A program made the translations under genes and the position numbers. Below are positions 48,873-58,533 of a DNA stretch of 64,000 nt, piece by piece. The stretch is from Chloroflexota bacterium (GTDB lineage Bacteria > Chloroflexota > Anaerolineae > Promineifilales > Promineifilaceae), in NCBI GenBank assembly GCA_014584575.1, contig JACTMP010000023.1:39576-103575 (forward strand), read 5' to 3'. Under the pieces are notes generated by a model, which made no database searches, was not told where the DNA came from, and saw only the letters and a program-made list of their open reading frames with translations. Within the stretch, counting starts at the first letter, position 1, and each line of letters begins with the position of its first letter.

Positions 48873-50309
48873 AAAAGTTCGGGCAATCGCCCATTCATAA
48901 AGCTGCTGGTAACTCAGCGCCGAGCGCCGCCAGGAAAAGTCGGCCACCATGCCGTTGTGCTGAATTTGCTGCCAGCGGCGGCGGTCCACGTTGTACACAT
49001 AAATCGCCCGCTGCATCGCCTGCCAGAACGCTTCGGTGCTGTAACCCTGAAAAGTAAAACCGGTGTGCCCTTCAATCACCGTATCCACCAGCCCACCGGT
49101 GGCCCGCACAACGGGCACGCTGCCATAGCGCATGGCAATGAGCTGCCCCAGGCCACACGGCTCAAATCGGGAAGGCATGATGAACATATCGCTGCCTGCA
49201 TAAATCAGGGGGGCAAAACCGGCGCTGTAATCCAAAATGGCCGTCATCTTCCCGGCATGATAGTGCGCCAGTTGGGCAAACATCCCTTCATATTCCGCCG
49301 CTCCCGTGCCCAGGACGATAAACTGAGCGTCACCGGCAAAACCATTCATCAACAGGTGAATGACGTGCCCGGTGATGTCTAGCCCCTTTTGCCAGTCCAG
49401 GCGGGAGACCATGGCCACCAGGGGGATGTTGTCACGCTGCGGCAGATTGGCGCGGGCTTGCAGGGCGCGGCGGTTATGGATGCGGGCTTCGATGTGGTCG
49501 GCGTTGTAATGGGCGGCAATACGGCCGTCACTGCCCGGATCCCACTCTTCATAATCCAGCCCATTCAAAATGCCATGCACATCATAATGGCGGTGGCGCA
49601 GCAGGTTGTGCAGCCCCGCGCCGCCTTCCGGCGTCATCATCTCGCGGGCATAGGTGGGGCTGACGGTGTTGACCATGGTGGCGTGGTAGATGCCGCGCGC
49701 CATGAAGTTCACTTCGCCGTACCCTTCTTCTGCCAGCGAATGGGTCTGGATGCCCAGGTAATCGAAGATGTGCCAGTTGGTGCGCCCCTGATGGGCCAGG
49801 TTGTGGATGGTGAAGATGGTGGAGATGCCCCGGAAACGGCCGTCGCCTTGCCCTGCGGTAGCCAACCAGGTGATGGCCGGGGCCGTGTGCCAGTCATGAG
49901 CGTGGACGATGTCCGGTTTCCACTCCAGCGCCAGCGTCAGTTCCAGCGCCGCCCGGCTGAAAAAGGCAAAACGGTACGGGTCATCGCTGTAACCATACAC
50001 ATTGGGCCGGTTAAACAAATTTTGCTCGGCAATAAAATAGACAGGCACTTCGCTGTTGGGCAGCTTCCCGGTGAATACGCCCACCGGCAAATAACCGGCC
50101 CCGGTGGGCACATGCAGCAAGCCCGGCAGGGGCGACACGCCAGGGTAGCCATCCTCAATCTTTTTGTAGGCAGGCATTACCACCCGCACATCATGGCCCA
50201 GGGCGTGTAATGCTTTGGGCAGCGAACCACCCACATCGCCCAGGCCGCCGGTTTTGGCAAAAGGAGCTACTTCGGCGCTAAGAAAAAGTATTTTGCGTTG
50301 CTCGGCCAT
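48867..50309 (-). CDS. glgA: Glycogen synthase (GT5)
   Basis: Transfers glucose from ADP- (or UDP-) glucose to the growing alpha-1,4-glucan. 480 residues from the chosen start. Motifs: FLSAEVAPFAKTGGLGDVGGSLPKAL near residue 7 with the conserved KTGGL; HAHDWHTAPAITWLA; SRLDWQKGLDI; and PSRFEPCGLGQLIAMRYGSVPVVRATGGL with the catalytic Glu. The ATG at 50309 is used since AGAGG lies 8-9 bp upstream. It is divergent from rpoC. Confidence 0.96.
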   Translation of the reverse strand: MAEQRKILFLSAEVAPFAKTGGLGDVGGSLPKALHALGHDVRVVMPAYKKIEDGYPGVSPLPGLLHVPTGAGYLPVGVFTGKLPNSEVPVYFIAEQNLFNRPNVYGYSDDPYRFAFFSRAALELTLALEWKPDIVHAHDWHTAPAITWLATAGQGDGRFRGISTIFTIHNLAHQGRTNWHIFDYLGIQTHSLAEEGYGEVNFMARGIYHATMVNTVSPTYAREMMTPEGGAGLHNLLRHRHYDVHGILNGLDYEEWDPGSDGRIAAHYNADHIEARIHNRRALQARANLPQRDNIPLVAMVSRLDWQKGLDITGHVIHLLMNGFAGDAQFIVLGTGAAEYEGMFAQLAHYHAGKMTAILDYSAGFAPLIYAGSDMFIMPSRFEPCGLGQLIAMRYGSVPVVRATGGLVDTVIEGHTGFTFQGYSTEAFWQAMQRAIYVYNVDRRRWQQIQHNGMVADFSWRRSALSYQQLYEWAIARTFS

Positions 50310-50449
50310 ACTGGTTGCCTCTATTGGTGAAGTCCCCCTATTTTCCACAATTTATGGTAGTTTCCAAATAACAACCAGACCTGACGGGTTTGTGAAACCT
50401 CATGGGGAGTGGGGGGCACGGCCGTTAAGCAAATGCTTATGCGCCAGAC

Positions 50450-50477
50450 TTGACATATTGACGCCTGCCGATATAAT
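50450..50477 (+). promoter_or_regulatory. Consensus sigma-70-type promoter upstream of rpoC
   Basis: -35 TTGACA (50450-50455) and -10 TATAAT (50472-50477) are separated by 16 bp; both hexamers match the consensus exactly. It faces rpoC, 277 bp away. Confidence 0.85.
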
Positions 50478-50514
50478 CGCGCCCACTTATGGCATAAAGG
50501 ATTCGCAAAATAGC

Positions 50515-50550
50515 AAGAGCGTTGGCCTGAAAAGGTCAAACGCTCTTTTT
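50515..50550 (+). terminator. Terminator-like hairpin in the rpoC leader (attenuator or small RNA end)
   Basis: AAGAGCGTT (50515-50523) pairs with AACGCTCTT (50539-50547), and GGCC with GGTC inside, loop TGAAAA, one bulged A, then TTTTT. It would end a ~70-nt RNA started at about 50484 or attenuate rpoC. Confidence 0.75.
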
Positions 50551-50639
50551 CCGTGTTTACCCCCTTTGCAAACCTGGCTGCCAGAATGTGGGAAGCGGGA
50601 GCACAAATTCATTTCAAGGAAGTGTTTTGTCCCTGAAGA

Positions 50640-50698
50640 CCTGCCAGGTTTTTAGGGTATCTGAACAGGTAATTTTGCTGGCAAAACCTGTCAGGTCT
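50640..50698. repeat. ACCTGACAGGTTT inverted pair in the rpoC leader
   Basis: GACCTGCCAGGTTTTTAGG and GGCAAAACCTGTCAGGTCT face each other with ~25 bp between. It is the same family as at 4835, 12299 and 39189. It starts 56 bp before the rpoC start codon. Confidence 0.8.
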
Positions 50699-50753
50699 GG
50701 GCACTTACATTTTACAGAGGGTAAGAGTACATTATTTTTTGGGAGGTCACCTG

Positions 50754-53700
50754 GTGGAGACGACAGAATTCCGCTCTTTACGTATCAGTTTAGCATCACC
50801 TGACCATATGCGTTCCTGGTCATATGGGGAAGTAACCAAACCAGAAACCATAAACTACCGCCGCTTACGGCCGGAAAAAGATGGCCTGTTTTGTGAGGCA
50901 ATTTTTGGCCCCACACGTGACTGGCAATGCTACTGTGGCAAATACAAAAATGTGCGCTACAAGGGCATTGTTTGTGACAAATGTGGCGTTGAAGTGACCC
51001 GCTCTTCAGTGCGGCGGGAACGGATGGGGCATATTGAACTGGCAGCCCCGGTTGCCCACGTCTGGTACACCCGTCGTGTACCCAGCCACATGGGTCTGTT
51101 ATTAAATGTTTCCCGGCGTAACCTGGACCGCGTCCTATATTTTGCCCAATACGTCATCACCCACGTAGATGAAGAAGCGCGGCAGCGGGCGCTCAAGCGT
51201 TTGCAGGAAGAATTGGAAGAAGCCGAACTGCGTTTTGAAGAGGATTTGCAGAGCAATATCGGCCAGGCCACCTCGGATGCACAGGTGCGGCTGTTGGAGT
51301 TGGAAGCGGCGCTGCTGGAACTCAATGAAACCTTTGATGATCGCCTCTCGGCAATTACAGACGAGGTGGTGCGCGAGGCCAAAGCGGTAGAGCAGCGGCT
51401 GAAGAATGCCAAAGACAAACCATCTGGTGAAGACATTGTGCTGGCGGGCAATTTGGTCGTCAGCGCCGGCGAAAAGGTGGGCCGTGAACACAGTGTCCTG
51501 GTGCAAGAAATTACCACCGAGCGCCTGAATGAGGTGCAGCGGGAGTACGAAGAGGATCATCAGAGTCAGAAAGCGGCTTTGCAGAAAGAGCTAGACGAAC
51601 TGCGCGGTGAGACACAGGCGGTGGGCGATGATATGCGTGGCGACTTGTCCGTGAAGTTGTCGCGTCTGCGTCAGCAGGCCCAGGCCAACCGGGAACAGTT
51701 GGAAAGCCTGGAGCCGATGGTTTTCCTGAACGAGAATGATTACCGGGAATTGAAGAGCAAATTTGGCAATGTGTTCCGGGCCGATATGGGCGCGGAGGCG
51801 TTGTATGACATTTTACGGCGCATGGATTTGGAAAAACTTTCCCGCGAACTGTGGCGGGAGGTGCGTACCACTCGTTCCAAGCAGGCGGCCAAGCGGGCCA
51901 CCAAGCGGTTGCAGGTGGTGGAGGCGCTGCGTAAAAGCGGCAACCGTCCCGAATGGATGATCCTGACGGTGCTGCCGGTGATCCCGCCCGATTTGCGACC
52001 GATGGTGCAGTTGGATGGCGGCCGTTTTGCCACCTCTGACCTGAACGATTTATACCGCCGGGTGATTAACCGCAATAACCGGTTGAAGCGACTGCTGGAA
52101 CTGGGCGCGCCGGATGTGATTGTGCGCAACGAAAAGCGTATGCTGCAAGAGGCGGTGGACAGCCTGATTGACAACAGCCAGCGCGGTAAGGCATTGAGCC
52201 GCCGCGGCCGCCGTGAACTGAAATCCCTGTCGGACATGCTGAAGGGGAAGAAGGGGCGTTTCCGCCGTAATCTGTTGGGTAAACGTGTGGACTACTCTGG
52301 CCGTTCGGTCATTGTGGTGGGGCCAAACCTGAAGCTGGGCCAATGTGGTTTGCCCAAGACGATGGCGTTGGAACTGTTTCGTCCGTTTGTGATTAGCAAA
52401 CTGGTGGAATATGGTTATGCCAGCAATGTAAAAGGCGCGCGCCGGGTGATCGAACGGCAGCAGCCAGAGGTGTGGCAGGTGTTGGAAGAGGTTATTGACG
52501 GCCGTCCCATTCTCCTGAACCGTGCCCCCACCCTGCACCGTCTCGGTATCCAGGCGTTTATGCCCATGCTGGTGGAGGGCAAGGCTATTCAGTTGCACCC
52601 ATTGGTTTGCTCTGCCTTTAATGCGGACTTTGACGGCGACCAGATGGCGGTGCATGTGCCCTTGTCGCAGCGGGCAGTGGATGAAGCCATGGAGTTGATG
52701 ATGGCCACCCGGAACCTGCTCAAACCGGCCAACGGCGAACCCATTGTGGGGCCGTCCAAAGATATGGTGTTGGGGGTGTATTACCTGACGTTGATGCGTG
52801 ACGGCCGTAAGGGAGAAGGGCAAACCTTTGGCAGCCTGGAAGAAGTGGAGACTGCCTATGAACTGGGCTACCTGGATATTCATGCCAAGATCAAGGTGCG
52901 CACCAACACCGTTAATAAAGAGGACCACAGCCGTTACAAGGACGGCCGTCCGCGCCAGAAAATGATTGAAACCTCACCCGGTCGTGTTCTTTTTAATCTG
53001 GCACTGCCGGAAGAGTTCCGTTTTGTAAACCAGGTGTTGGACAAGGGCGGCGTCACCCGTCTGATCAACCGAGTCTACCGGCATTTGGGCGACGAAGCGA
53101 CCATTAACCTGGTGGATGCTATTAAGGCGATTGGTTTCCGTTACGCGACAGTCTCCGGCACGACCATTGCCGTCTCTGACCTGACCATCCCCGAAGAGCG
53201 GCAAGGGATTTTGGATGCGGCCTTAAAGCGGGTTAACGAAATTGACCGCCAGTACCGGCGTGGGCTGCTCACCGAGGAAGAACAATACATGCGCACCATT
53301 GATACCTGGAACGACGCCAAAGATAAGGTCGAAAAGGCGGTGCGTGATGTGATGGACCCGGCCAGCCCGATTGCGGTAATGGCGCTCTCCGGCGCGGGCA
53401 AGGGTGGTTTTGGCCCCATTACCCAGTTGGCCGGGATGCGTGGCCTGATGGCCGACCCGCAAGGGCGCATCATCCCCGTACCCATTCAATCCAACTTCCG
53501 GCAGGGGTTGGACACGCTGGAATACTTCATCTCCACGCATGGGGCGCGCAAGGGTCTGGCGGATACGGCGCTGCGCACGGCCGACGCCGGCTATCTGACC
53601 CGCCGTCTGGTGGATATTGCTCAGGACATGATTGTCATGGGCGCGGATTGTGGCACGGACAAGGGCATTTATGTGCGCCGTTCTGATAACTTTGGCAAAC

Positions 53701-55148
53701 AAACTCTGGCCGAGCGTGTTCTGGGTCGGGTTTCGGCTGAAGAGATTATGGACCCGGAGACAAATGAGCCGGTGGTGCGCATTGGCGACTACTTCACCGA
53801 TACGGCCGCCGACCGGGTGGAAGAGTTGGGTGTGGAAGAGGTCTATGTCTTTTCACCGATGACGTGTGAACTGCGGCGCGGGATTTGCACCAAATGTTAT
53901 GGGCTGGACCTGGCGCGAGGGAAACCGGTGGAACGGGGCACGGCCGTAGGCATTGTGGCTGCACAGTCTATCGGCGAACCCGGCACCCAATTGACGCTGC
54001 GTACCTTCCACACCGGTGGTACGGCTTCTGCCAGTGGTGACATCACCCAGGGTCTCCCCCGCGTGGAAGAGCTGTTTGAGGCCCGCCAGAAGCCTAAAGG
54101 TGAGGCGGTGATCACCGAAATTGGTGGTCGCGCCGAGGTGCGCATGGTGGATGGCGTGCGCCACGTGTTTGTGACCGATGCCAAACTGGTGGATGACGTT
54201 TACGAAGTCCCCGAAGGCTGGGCAATCAGAATCGGTGACAATGATGCCGTTGAACCTGGTGGCATTCTGGCCGAAAAAGAGGACGAAGTGATCTCTGCCC
54301 GTCATGGTGGCCGTGTCTCACGTAATGGCGACCGGGTGACAGTTACCTGGGAAAGCCGGGATGAGCGAGATTACGAGATCCCCGCTGGTATGCGGCTGCT
54401 GGTTTCTGATGGTGAAGAGGTGCAGGCGGGCGCGCAGTTGACCGAGGGGTCGAAGAACCCGCACCGTATCCTGGATATTTTGGGCCGTGATGCCGTGACC
54501 CAATACCTGTTACAGGAGATGCAGCAGGTTTACCGGCCACAAGGTCAGAACATCCACGACAAACATTTTGAGGTCATCATCCGCAAGATGTTGAGCAAGG
54601 TCGTCATCACCGATTCTGGTGATACCGAAATGCTGCCCGGTGAACTGGTGGAGCAGGCTATCTTCCTGGAAACCAATGAAGAAATTATGGAAGAAGGTGG
54701 TGAACCGGCCCAGGCGGAACCGGTGTTGCTCGGCATTACCAAAGCAGCGTTGAACACAGACAGTTTCCTGTCGGCAAGTTCCTTCCAACACACCATTAAG
54801 GTGTTGGCCAGCGCGGCCATTGCCGGCGCCGAAGACCAATTGATGGGGCTGAAGGAAAATGTCATCATCGGCAAGCTGATCCCGGCTGGGACAGGTTTTG
54901 ATCTGCACAACCGGCCGGCGCCGGAACCGGCAGATCTGCTGGAAGAGGATGAAGAGGAGGAAACGCCCGCGTTTGACTTCTCCATTCCGCTGATGATTGA
55001 TGACAATACCGACCCGGCTATCCTGGAAGCGCTGGCGGCGGCCAAAGAGAAACAATTGGCGGCGCTGCCGGCGGAAGAAGAGTACGAAATGGAGTACGAG
55101 TACGTGATTGACGAGGATGACCTGGAAGGGTTTGGGGATGAAGAGTAG
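50754..55148 (+). CDS. rpoC: DNA-directed RNA polymerase subunit beta'
   Basis: Catalytic subunit of RNA polymerase, 1464 residues. The N-terminal [21 protein letters not shown] is followed by zinc ribbon [13 protein letters not shown]...CDKCG near residue 58. A long coiled-coil insertion (residues ~140-330) follows, before [15 protein letters not shown]. The Mg site is [15 protein letters not shown]; the bridge-helix region [27 protein letters not shown] and the second zinc site [19 protein letters not shown] are present. The tail is acidic (residues ~1410-1464). The start is the GTG at 50754 with GGAGGT 6 bp before it. rpoB is not upstream; glgA diverges there. Confidence 0.97.
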   Translation: METTEFRSLRISLASPDHMRSWSYGEVTKPETINYRRLRPEKDGLFCEAIFGPTRDWQCYCGKYKNVRYKGIVCDKCGVEVTRSSVRRERMGHIELAAPVAHVWYTRRVPSHMGLLLNVSRRNLDRVLYFAQYVITHVDEEARQRALKRLQEELEEAELRFEEDLQSNIGQATSDAQVRLLELEAALLELNETFDDRLSAITDEVVREAKAVEQRLKNAKDKPSGEDIVLAGNLVVSAGEKVGREHSVLVQEITTERLNEVQREYEEDHQSQKAALQKELDELRGETQAVGDDMRGDLSVKLSRLRQQAQANREQLESLEPMVFLNENDYRELKSKFGNVFRADMGAEALYDILRRMDLEKLSRELWREVRTTRSKQAAKRATKRLQVVEALRKSGNRPEWMILTVLPVIPPDLRPMVQLDGGRFATSDLNDLYRRVINRNNRLKRLLELGAPDVIVRNEKRMLQEAVDSLIDNSQRGKALSRRGRRELKSLSDMLKGKKGRFRRNLLGKRVDYSGRSVIVVGPNLKLGQCGLPKTMALELFRPFVISKLVEYGYASNVKGARRVIERQQPEVWQVLEEVIDGRPILLNRAPTLHRLGIQAFMPMLVEGKAIQLHPLVCSAFNADFDGDQMAVHVPLSQRAVDEAMELMMATRNLLKPANGEPIVGPSKDMVLGVYYLTLMRDGRKGEGQTFGSLEEVETAYELGYLDIHAKIKVRTNTVNKEDHSRYKDGRPRQKMIETSPGRVLFNLALPEEFRFVNQVLDKGGVTRLINRVYRHLGDEATINLVDAIKAIGFRYATVSGTTIAVSDLTIPEERQGILDAALKRVNEIDRQYRRGLLTEEEQYMRTIDTWNDAKDKVEKAVRDVMDPASPIAVMALSGAGKGGFGPITQLAGMRGLMADPQGRIIPVPIQSNFRQGLDTLEYFISTHGARKGLADTALRTADAGYLTRRLVDIAQDMIVMGADCGTDKGIYVRRSDNFGKQTLAERVLGRVSAEEIMDPETNEPVVRIGDYFTDTAADRVEELGVEEVYVFSPMTCELRRGICTKCYGLDLARGKPVERGTAVGIVAAQSIGEPGTQLTLRTFHTGGTASASGDITQGLPRVEELFEARQKPKGEAVITEIGGRAEVRMVDGVRHVFVTDAKLVDDVYEVPEGWAIRIGDNDAVEPGGILAEKEDEVISARHGGRVSRNGDRVTVTWESRDERDYEIPAGMRLLVSDGEEVQAGAQLTEGSKNPHRILDILGRDAVTQYLLQEMQQVYRPQGQNIHDKHFEVIIRKMLSKVVITDSGDTEMLPGELVEQAIFLETNEEIMEEGGEPAQAEPVLLGITKAALNTDSFLSASSFQHTIKVLASAAIAGAEDQLMGLKENVIIGKLIPAGTGFDLHNRPAPEPADLLEEDEEEETPAFDFSIPLMIDDNTDPAILEALAAAKEKQLAALPAEEEYEMEYEYVIDEDDLEGFGDEE

Positions 55149-55184
55149 ACGGTAATCGGTTATTGGTGAACGGTAATCGGCGAT
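55149..55184. repeat. Word array (ACGGTAATCGGTTATTGG)
   Basis: Two ACGGTAATCGG words with a spacer, directly after the rpoC stop codon and before its terminator. Confidence 0.8.
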
Positions 55185-55217
55185 ACGGCCGTCTGGAATT
55201 CCAGACGGCCGTTTTTT
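55185..55217 (+). terminator. rpoC terminator built from two ACGGCCGT octamers
   Basis: A 28-bp perfect palindrome (55185-55212) has an ACGGCCGT octamer at each end and TCTGGAATTCCAGA-like centre, followed by TTTTT (to 55217). Confidence 0.9.
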
Positions 55218-55218
55218 G

Positions 55219-56241
55219 TTAATAATCTCTCTTGAGCAGCATATCGGTTAACTGGTTGAGGGCGATGTAGGCAGGGCCGGTGGGGTGGGCGGCTTCCAGA
55301 TTGCCCAGGGCGCTTTGGGTGTAAGCGGTGGCTTTGGCAGTGGCAAAGTCACGGGCGCCGGTCTGGTTTAGAAGTGCAACCGCCTGGTTCACAAAATGAT
55401 TGTCCGTTTCTTGTTGTGTGAACAAATTTTGCAGCTCAGCGCTCTGTTCCAAACCATAAAGGATAGGCAGCGTTTTCTTTTTGGTGCTGATGTCGGTGGA
55501 GGCGGATTTGCCGATGAGTAGTTCATCCCCCCAAATGCCCAGAATGTCGTCAATGACCTGGAAGGCCAGCCCGGCGTCCAGGCCATATTGGGCGTAGTGG
55601 GCGATGGTGGTGTCATCCTGCCCGGCGACGAGCGCGCCTAATTCGGCACAGAGGGAGAGGAGCACGGCCGTTTTCCCGGTAATCATCTCAATATAGTCGG
55701 CCACACTGACCCGGTCTCGCTTTTCAAAGCCCATATCGGCGTGTTGGCCTTGTGTCAGCCGCACACACGTCTCGTCAAAACGGCGCAGGGCACGCACCAC
55801 CCGCTCCGCCGGGACGCCCCGGTCATATAGCCGATTGAGCGCCAGATGGGCCAGGGCAAACATGGCATCACCGGCATTGATCGCCTGCTCGATACCCCAA
55901 AGCTGCCACAGCGTTTCCCGGCCACGCCGGGTGGGGCTGGCGTCTTCGATGTCATCGTGGATGAGCGAGAAGTTGTGCAGCAGTTCGACGGCGGCGGCGG
56001 CGGGCACAGCCTGCTGCCAGTCACCGCCGGCCGCCTGGCAGACCAACAGCATCAGCACCGGCCGAATTTGTTTACCGGCGTTGACGTCAGCCGGGGCCAA
56101 TTCCCGGTCACGCCAGCCCATGTGGTAGTGCATCATGCCGTAGTACAGGTCTGGAGTACGGTCGTTGGCCAATAATACCGCCTTCATTTCCTCATTGAGG
56201 GCGGCACGCATTTCAGTGCTTAACGTTTCCAGTTCTTTCAT
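55219..56241 (-). CDS. Polyprenyl/geranylgeranyl diphosphate synthase
   Basis: Trans-prenyltransferase joining isopentenyl diphosphate to allylic diphosphates (C15-C20+ chains). The 340-residue enzyme has the first aspartate-rich motif HDDIEDASPTRRG near residue 97 and the second QVIDDILGIWGDE near residue 235, where the usual DDxxD is DDILG. The start ATG at 56241 is next to an in-frame GTG. It follows fni by 19 bp on the same strand, making a natural isoprenoid pair. Chain length cannot be read without the fourth and fifth residues upstream of the first motif; the local ELLHNFSLIHDD pattern is compatible with a GGPP or longer product. Confidence 0.9.
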   Translation of the reverse strand: MKELETLSTEMRAALNEEMKAVLLANDRTPDLYYGMMHYHMGWRDRELAPADVNAGKQIRPVLMLLVCQAAGGDWQQAVPAAAAVELLHNFSLIHDDIEDASPTRRGRETLWQLWGIEQAINAGDAMFALAHLALNRLYDRGVPAERVVRALRRFDETCVRLTQGQHADMGFEKRDRVSVADYIEMITGKTAVLLSLCAELGALVAGQDDTTIAHYAQYGLDAGLAFQVIDDILGIWGDELLIGKSASTDISTKKKTLPILYGLEQSAELQNLFTQQETDNHFVNQAVALLNQTGARDFATAKATAYTQSALGNLEAAHPTGPAYIALNQLTDMLLKRDY

Positions 56242-56260
56242 CACAAAATATCCTGATTGT

Positions 56261-57307
56261 CTAAAAGTGCGTGTGGAGCGGTGTTTGTGTTAGGGTGGGC
56301 AGATCAATGGCCCCAGAGCAGAACATGGCCACGCGCAGTTCGGTGGTGATTGTTTCGGCCATTTCGATGACGCCGTCTACCCCCCCTTTGTCGGCGGCGC
56401 GCAGGAAATCACCGGCAAAACCGACCAGGTTTGCGCCCAGGGCAATACACTTGGCGACATCTATGCCGTTGCGGATGCCGCCGCTGGCGAAGACGGGCAA
56501 GTGGGGGGCGGCGCGGCGGCAGTATTGGATGGACACGGCCGTAGGAATCCCCCAATCAATAAACGCGCCGGCCACCCGCGCATGGCGGCTGGTAGGGGCG
56601 CGGTACATCTCTACCTGGCTCCAACTGGTGCCGCCCGCCCCGGCCACGTCAATGGCGGCTATGCCTGCTTCCGCTAACCGCCGCGCCGTTTCTTCGGCAA
56701 ACCCCCAGCCAACCTCTTTGGCAATCACCGGCACCGGCAGATGGCGGCAAATCTGTTCGATTTTGGGCAGCAGATTGGCAAAGTTGCCGTCCCCTTCTGG
56801 CTGCACAGCTTCTTGCAAGGCGTTGAAGTGCAGGATGAGGGCGTCGGCTTGAATCATCTCTACCAGCAGCAAACATTCATCTAACCCATACCCATAGTTG
56901 AACTGCACGGCCCCCAGGTTGGCAAAAAGCAAAATGTCGGGGGCCACATCACGCACGCGGTAGGTGTCGGCCAGCGATTCATCTTCGACGGCCGCGCGCA
57001 TGGAGCCAAGACCCATGGCGATGCCGGCCGCCTGTGCGCCAGCAGCCAACGTGCGGTTGATGGCGCGGGCTTCGGCCGTGCCGCCGGTCATGGAGGAGAT
57101 GAGCAAGGGGGTTTTGAGCGTTTTGCCGAAGAGGGTGGTGGTGGTGCTCACGTCGGCCAGGTCAATTTCTGGCAAGGCCTGGTGCATAAAGAAGTATTTT
57201 TCCAGGCCGGTGGTCACTTTTTTGAAGGTTACATCTTCTTCCAGGTTGATGCGAATATGGTCAGCTTTGCGCCGTTCGGTGATGTCTGGGTTGGGGGGAG
57301 CGGTCAT
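56261..57307 (-). CDS. fni: Type 2 isopentenyl-diphosphate delta-isomerase
   Basis: FMN- and NADPH-dependent interconversion of IPP and DMAPP. 348 residues, typical length. Motifs: [26 protein letters not shown] at the N-terminus, [12 protein letters not shown] (flavin site), [21 protein letters not shown] (with conserved Gln/His), VIAKEVGWG, and [15 protein letters not shown] followed by [20 protein letters not shown]. The type 2 enzyme fits Chloroflexota. It lies upstream of the prenyl synthase and 48 bp downstream of the OB-fold lipoprotein gene on the same strand. Confidence 0.96.
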   Translation of the reverse strand: MTAPPNPDITERRKADHIRINLEEDVTFKKVTTGLEKYFFMHQALPEIDLADVSTTTTLFGKTLKTPLLISSMTGGTAEARAINRTLAAGAQAAGIAMGLGSMRAAVEDESLADTYRVRDVAPDILLFANLGAVQFNYGYGLDECLLLVEMIQADALILHFNALQEAVQPEGDGNFANLLPKIEQICRHLPVPVIAKEVGWGFAEETARRLAEAGIAAIDVAGAGGTSWSQVEMYRAPTSRHARVAGAFIDWGIPTAVSIQYCRRAAPHLPVFASGGIRNGIDVAKCIALGANLVGFAGDFLRAADKGGVDGVIEMAETITTELRVAMFCSGAIDLPTLTQTPLHTHF

Positions 57308-57355
57308 AGGGTTCTCCGTCGGTTAAAATTTAGCCGGGGAAGTATACCTGACCGC

Positions 57356-58318
57356 TCATGGTAACACCACAATATCATAAGGCAGGGTGGGCACGATTTC
57401 CCGGTTGCTGCGGAATTCTTGCACGACGCCCGTCACGCGCACACGTGTGCCGGGTGTGCCCAATGCAGTGTTGTTTTGGACGCGATCCAGGATGTTGTGC
57501 CAGACGAAGATGAGGATTTCGCCGGTATCATCGGTGACGAATAGTTTTGCGCCAGAGTTTGTGCCTTCAATTCGGCTAATCTGGCCGGTGATGGTGACCC
57601 GTTGGCCCATATGGTTGCCTAAGTCACCGATGTTGGCAGTGGGGGCGGTGCTGGGGGCAACGGCCGTAACCCGTACATCCCCACCAAAATCAGGCACAAT
57701 TTGTAATTCGCCCTCGAACTCGCCAATTTCGCCCGTGGCCCGGACGGTTGCGCCCAGATTCAGCTCCGGCGCGGCCCAGCTTTCGTCATAGACATTATGC
57801 CACATGAGCAATGTCACCTGTCCGGTACCGTCATCGAGGACAAATTTGAAACCGTGAGAAAAGCTGTCGGCGCTGATGACCACTCCGCTCACCGAGACTT
57901 CCTGGCCTATCACTTGGCCCATCACCTGGCGCAAATCACCGATAGGTAAATGGAGAATCGTTGGTGTTGGCGTTTGGGTTGGTGGTACGGGGGTGTTGGT
58001 GGGCAGCACGGCCGTGCTGGTGGGCGTGAACGAAGGAGTGCTGGTGGGCGGCACGGCCGTGCTGGTGTTGGTGTTTGTGGCTGGGGGCGTTTGGCTGGGG
58101 GCAGGCGTGTGTGTGGGCACGGCCGTTGGCGTGGCGGGGGGGGTGGGATTAATAAGGGAGAGAGCGGGGGGTGTGGGCACGGCCGTATGTATTGCTGATG
58201 GTGTGGCGGTTGTTACCGTCTCAGACGCAGCACAGGCGCTCAGACAAAAACATACCACCATGATGAGACAGCAATGGCGAAGAAACCCACGCCGGGCGAC
58301 TGGAATTCTGCATTTCAT
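57356..58318 (-). CDS. Lipoprotein with Thr/Pro-rich linker and two OB-fold domains
   Basis: A 320-residue lipoprotein: IMVVCFCLSAC lipobox (LSAC) near residue 29, then ~80 residues of T, P, A and V (TAVPTPP, STAVPPTSTPSFTPTSTAV) and two tandem OB-fold (tRNA-anti/YhcR-like) domains: GQEVSVSGVVISADSFSHGFKFVLDD and GQRVTITGQISRIEGTNSGAKLFVTDD, each followed by a 'MWHN'/'VWHN' turn. The linker contains four TAV units, each encoded by ACGGCCGT on the minus strand. It probably lies outside the membrane and may bind nucleic acid or oligosaccharide (inference). The ATG at 58318 is preferred; a GTG 4 codons earlier is possible. Confidence 0.78.
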   Translation of the reverse strand: MKCRIPVARRGFLRHCCLIMVVCFCLSACAASETVTTATPSAIHTAVPTPPALSLINPTPPATPTAVPTHTPAPSQTPPATNTNTSTAVPPTSTPSFTPTSTAVLPTNTPVPPTQTPTPTILHLPIGDLRQVMGQVIGQEVSVSGVVISADSFSHGFKFVLDDGTGQVTLLMWHNVYDESWAAPELNLGATVRATGEIGEFEGELQIVPDFGGDVRVTAVAPSTAPTANIGDLGNHMGQRVTITGQISRIEGTNSGAKLFVTDDTGEILIFVWHNILDRVQNNTALGTPGTRVRVTGVVQEFRSNREIVPTLPYDIVVLP

Positions 58319-58533
58319 GATTGTTACCACACCTGATTGTTATAGTTGGCTATTTTAGACTTGTGGTCATTATATCCGGTGGGTGGGTCGCGTCAAACTG
58401 GGTGCATGGCGGTGGTTAGCCGACGTGTAAGCTGTGGGTGGTATACGATTGGGGGTAGCACGGCCGTATCCGTTCGCCACTCACTTTTACCCACGTTACA
58501 ATATCATCACTATTTTCTAAATTGGAGGCAATA
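58319..58533. other. Promoter-bearing divergent gap before the polysaccharide cluster
   Basis: An ACGGCCGT lies near 58460. GGAGG at 58525-58529 is 5 bp from the ATG at 58534. No clear -35/-10 pair was recognised. Confidence 0.5.

Larger units (their letters stand above)
50310..50753. other. Divergent regulatory region between glgA and rpoC
   Basis: Contains an ACCTGACGGGTTTGTGAAACC copy (50372-50390), an ACGGCCGT octamer near 50418, a strong promoter (50450-50477), a terminator-like hairpin (50515-50550) and an ACCTGCCAGGTTTTT ... AAAACCTGTCAGGT inverted pair (50640-50698). No protein gene is seen, and in particular no rpoB remnant. Confidence 0.8.

Noticed and set aside
50310..50753. Remnant of rpoB upstream of rpoC
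   Set aside because: No RpoB motifs are visible in any frame of the gap.
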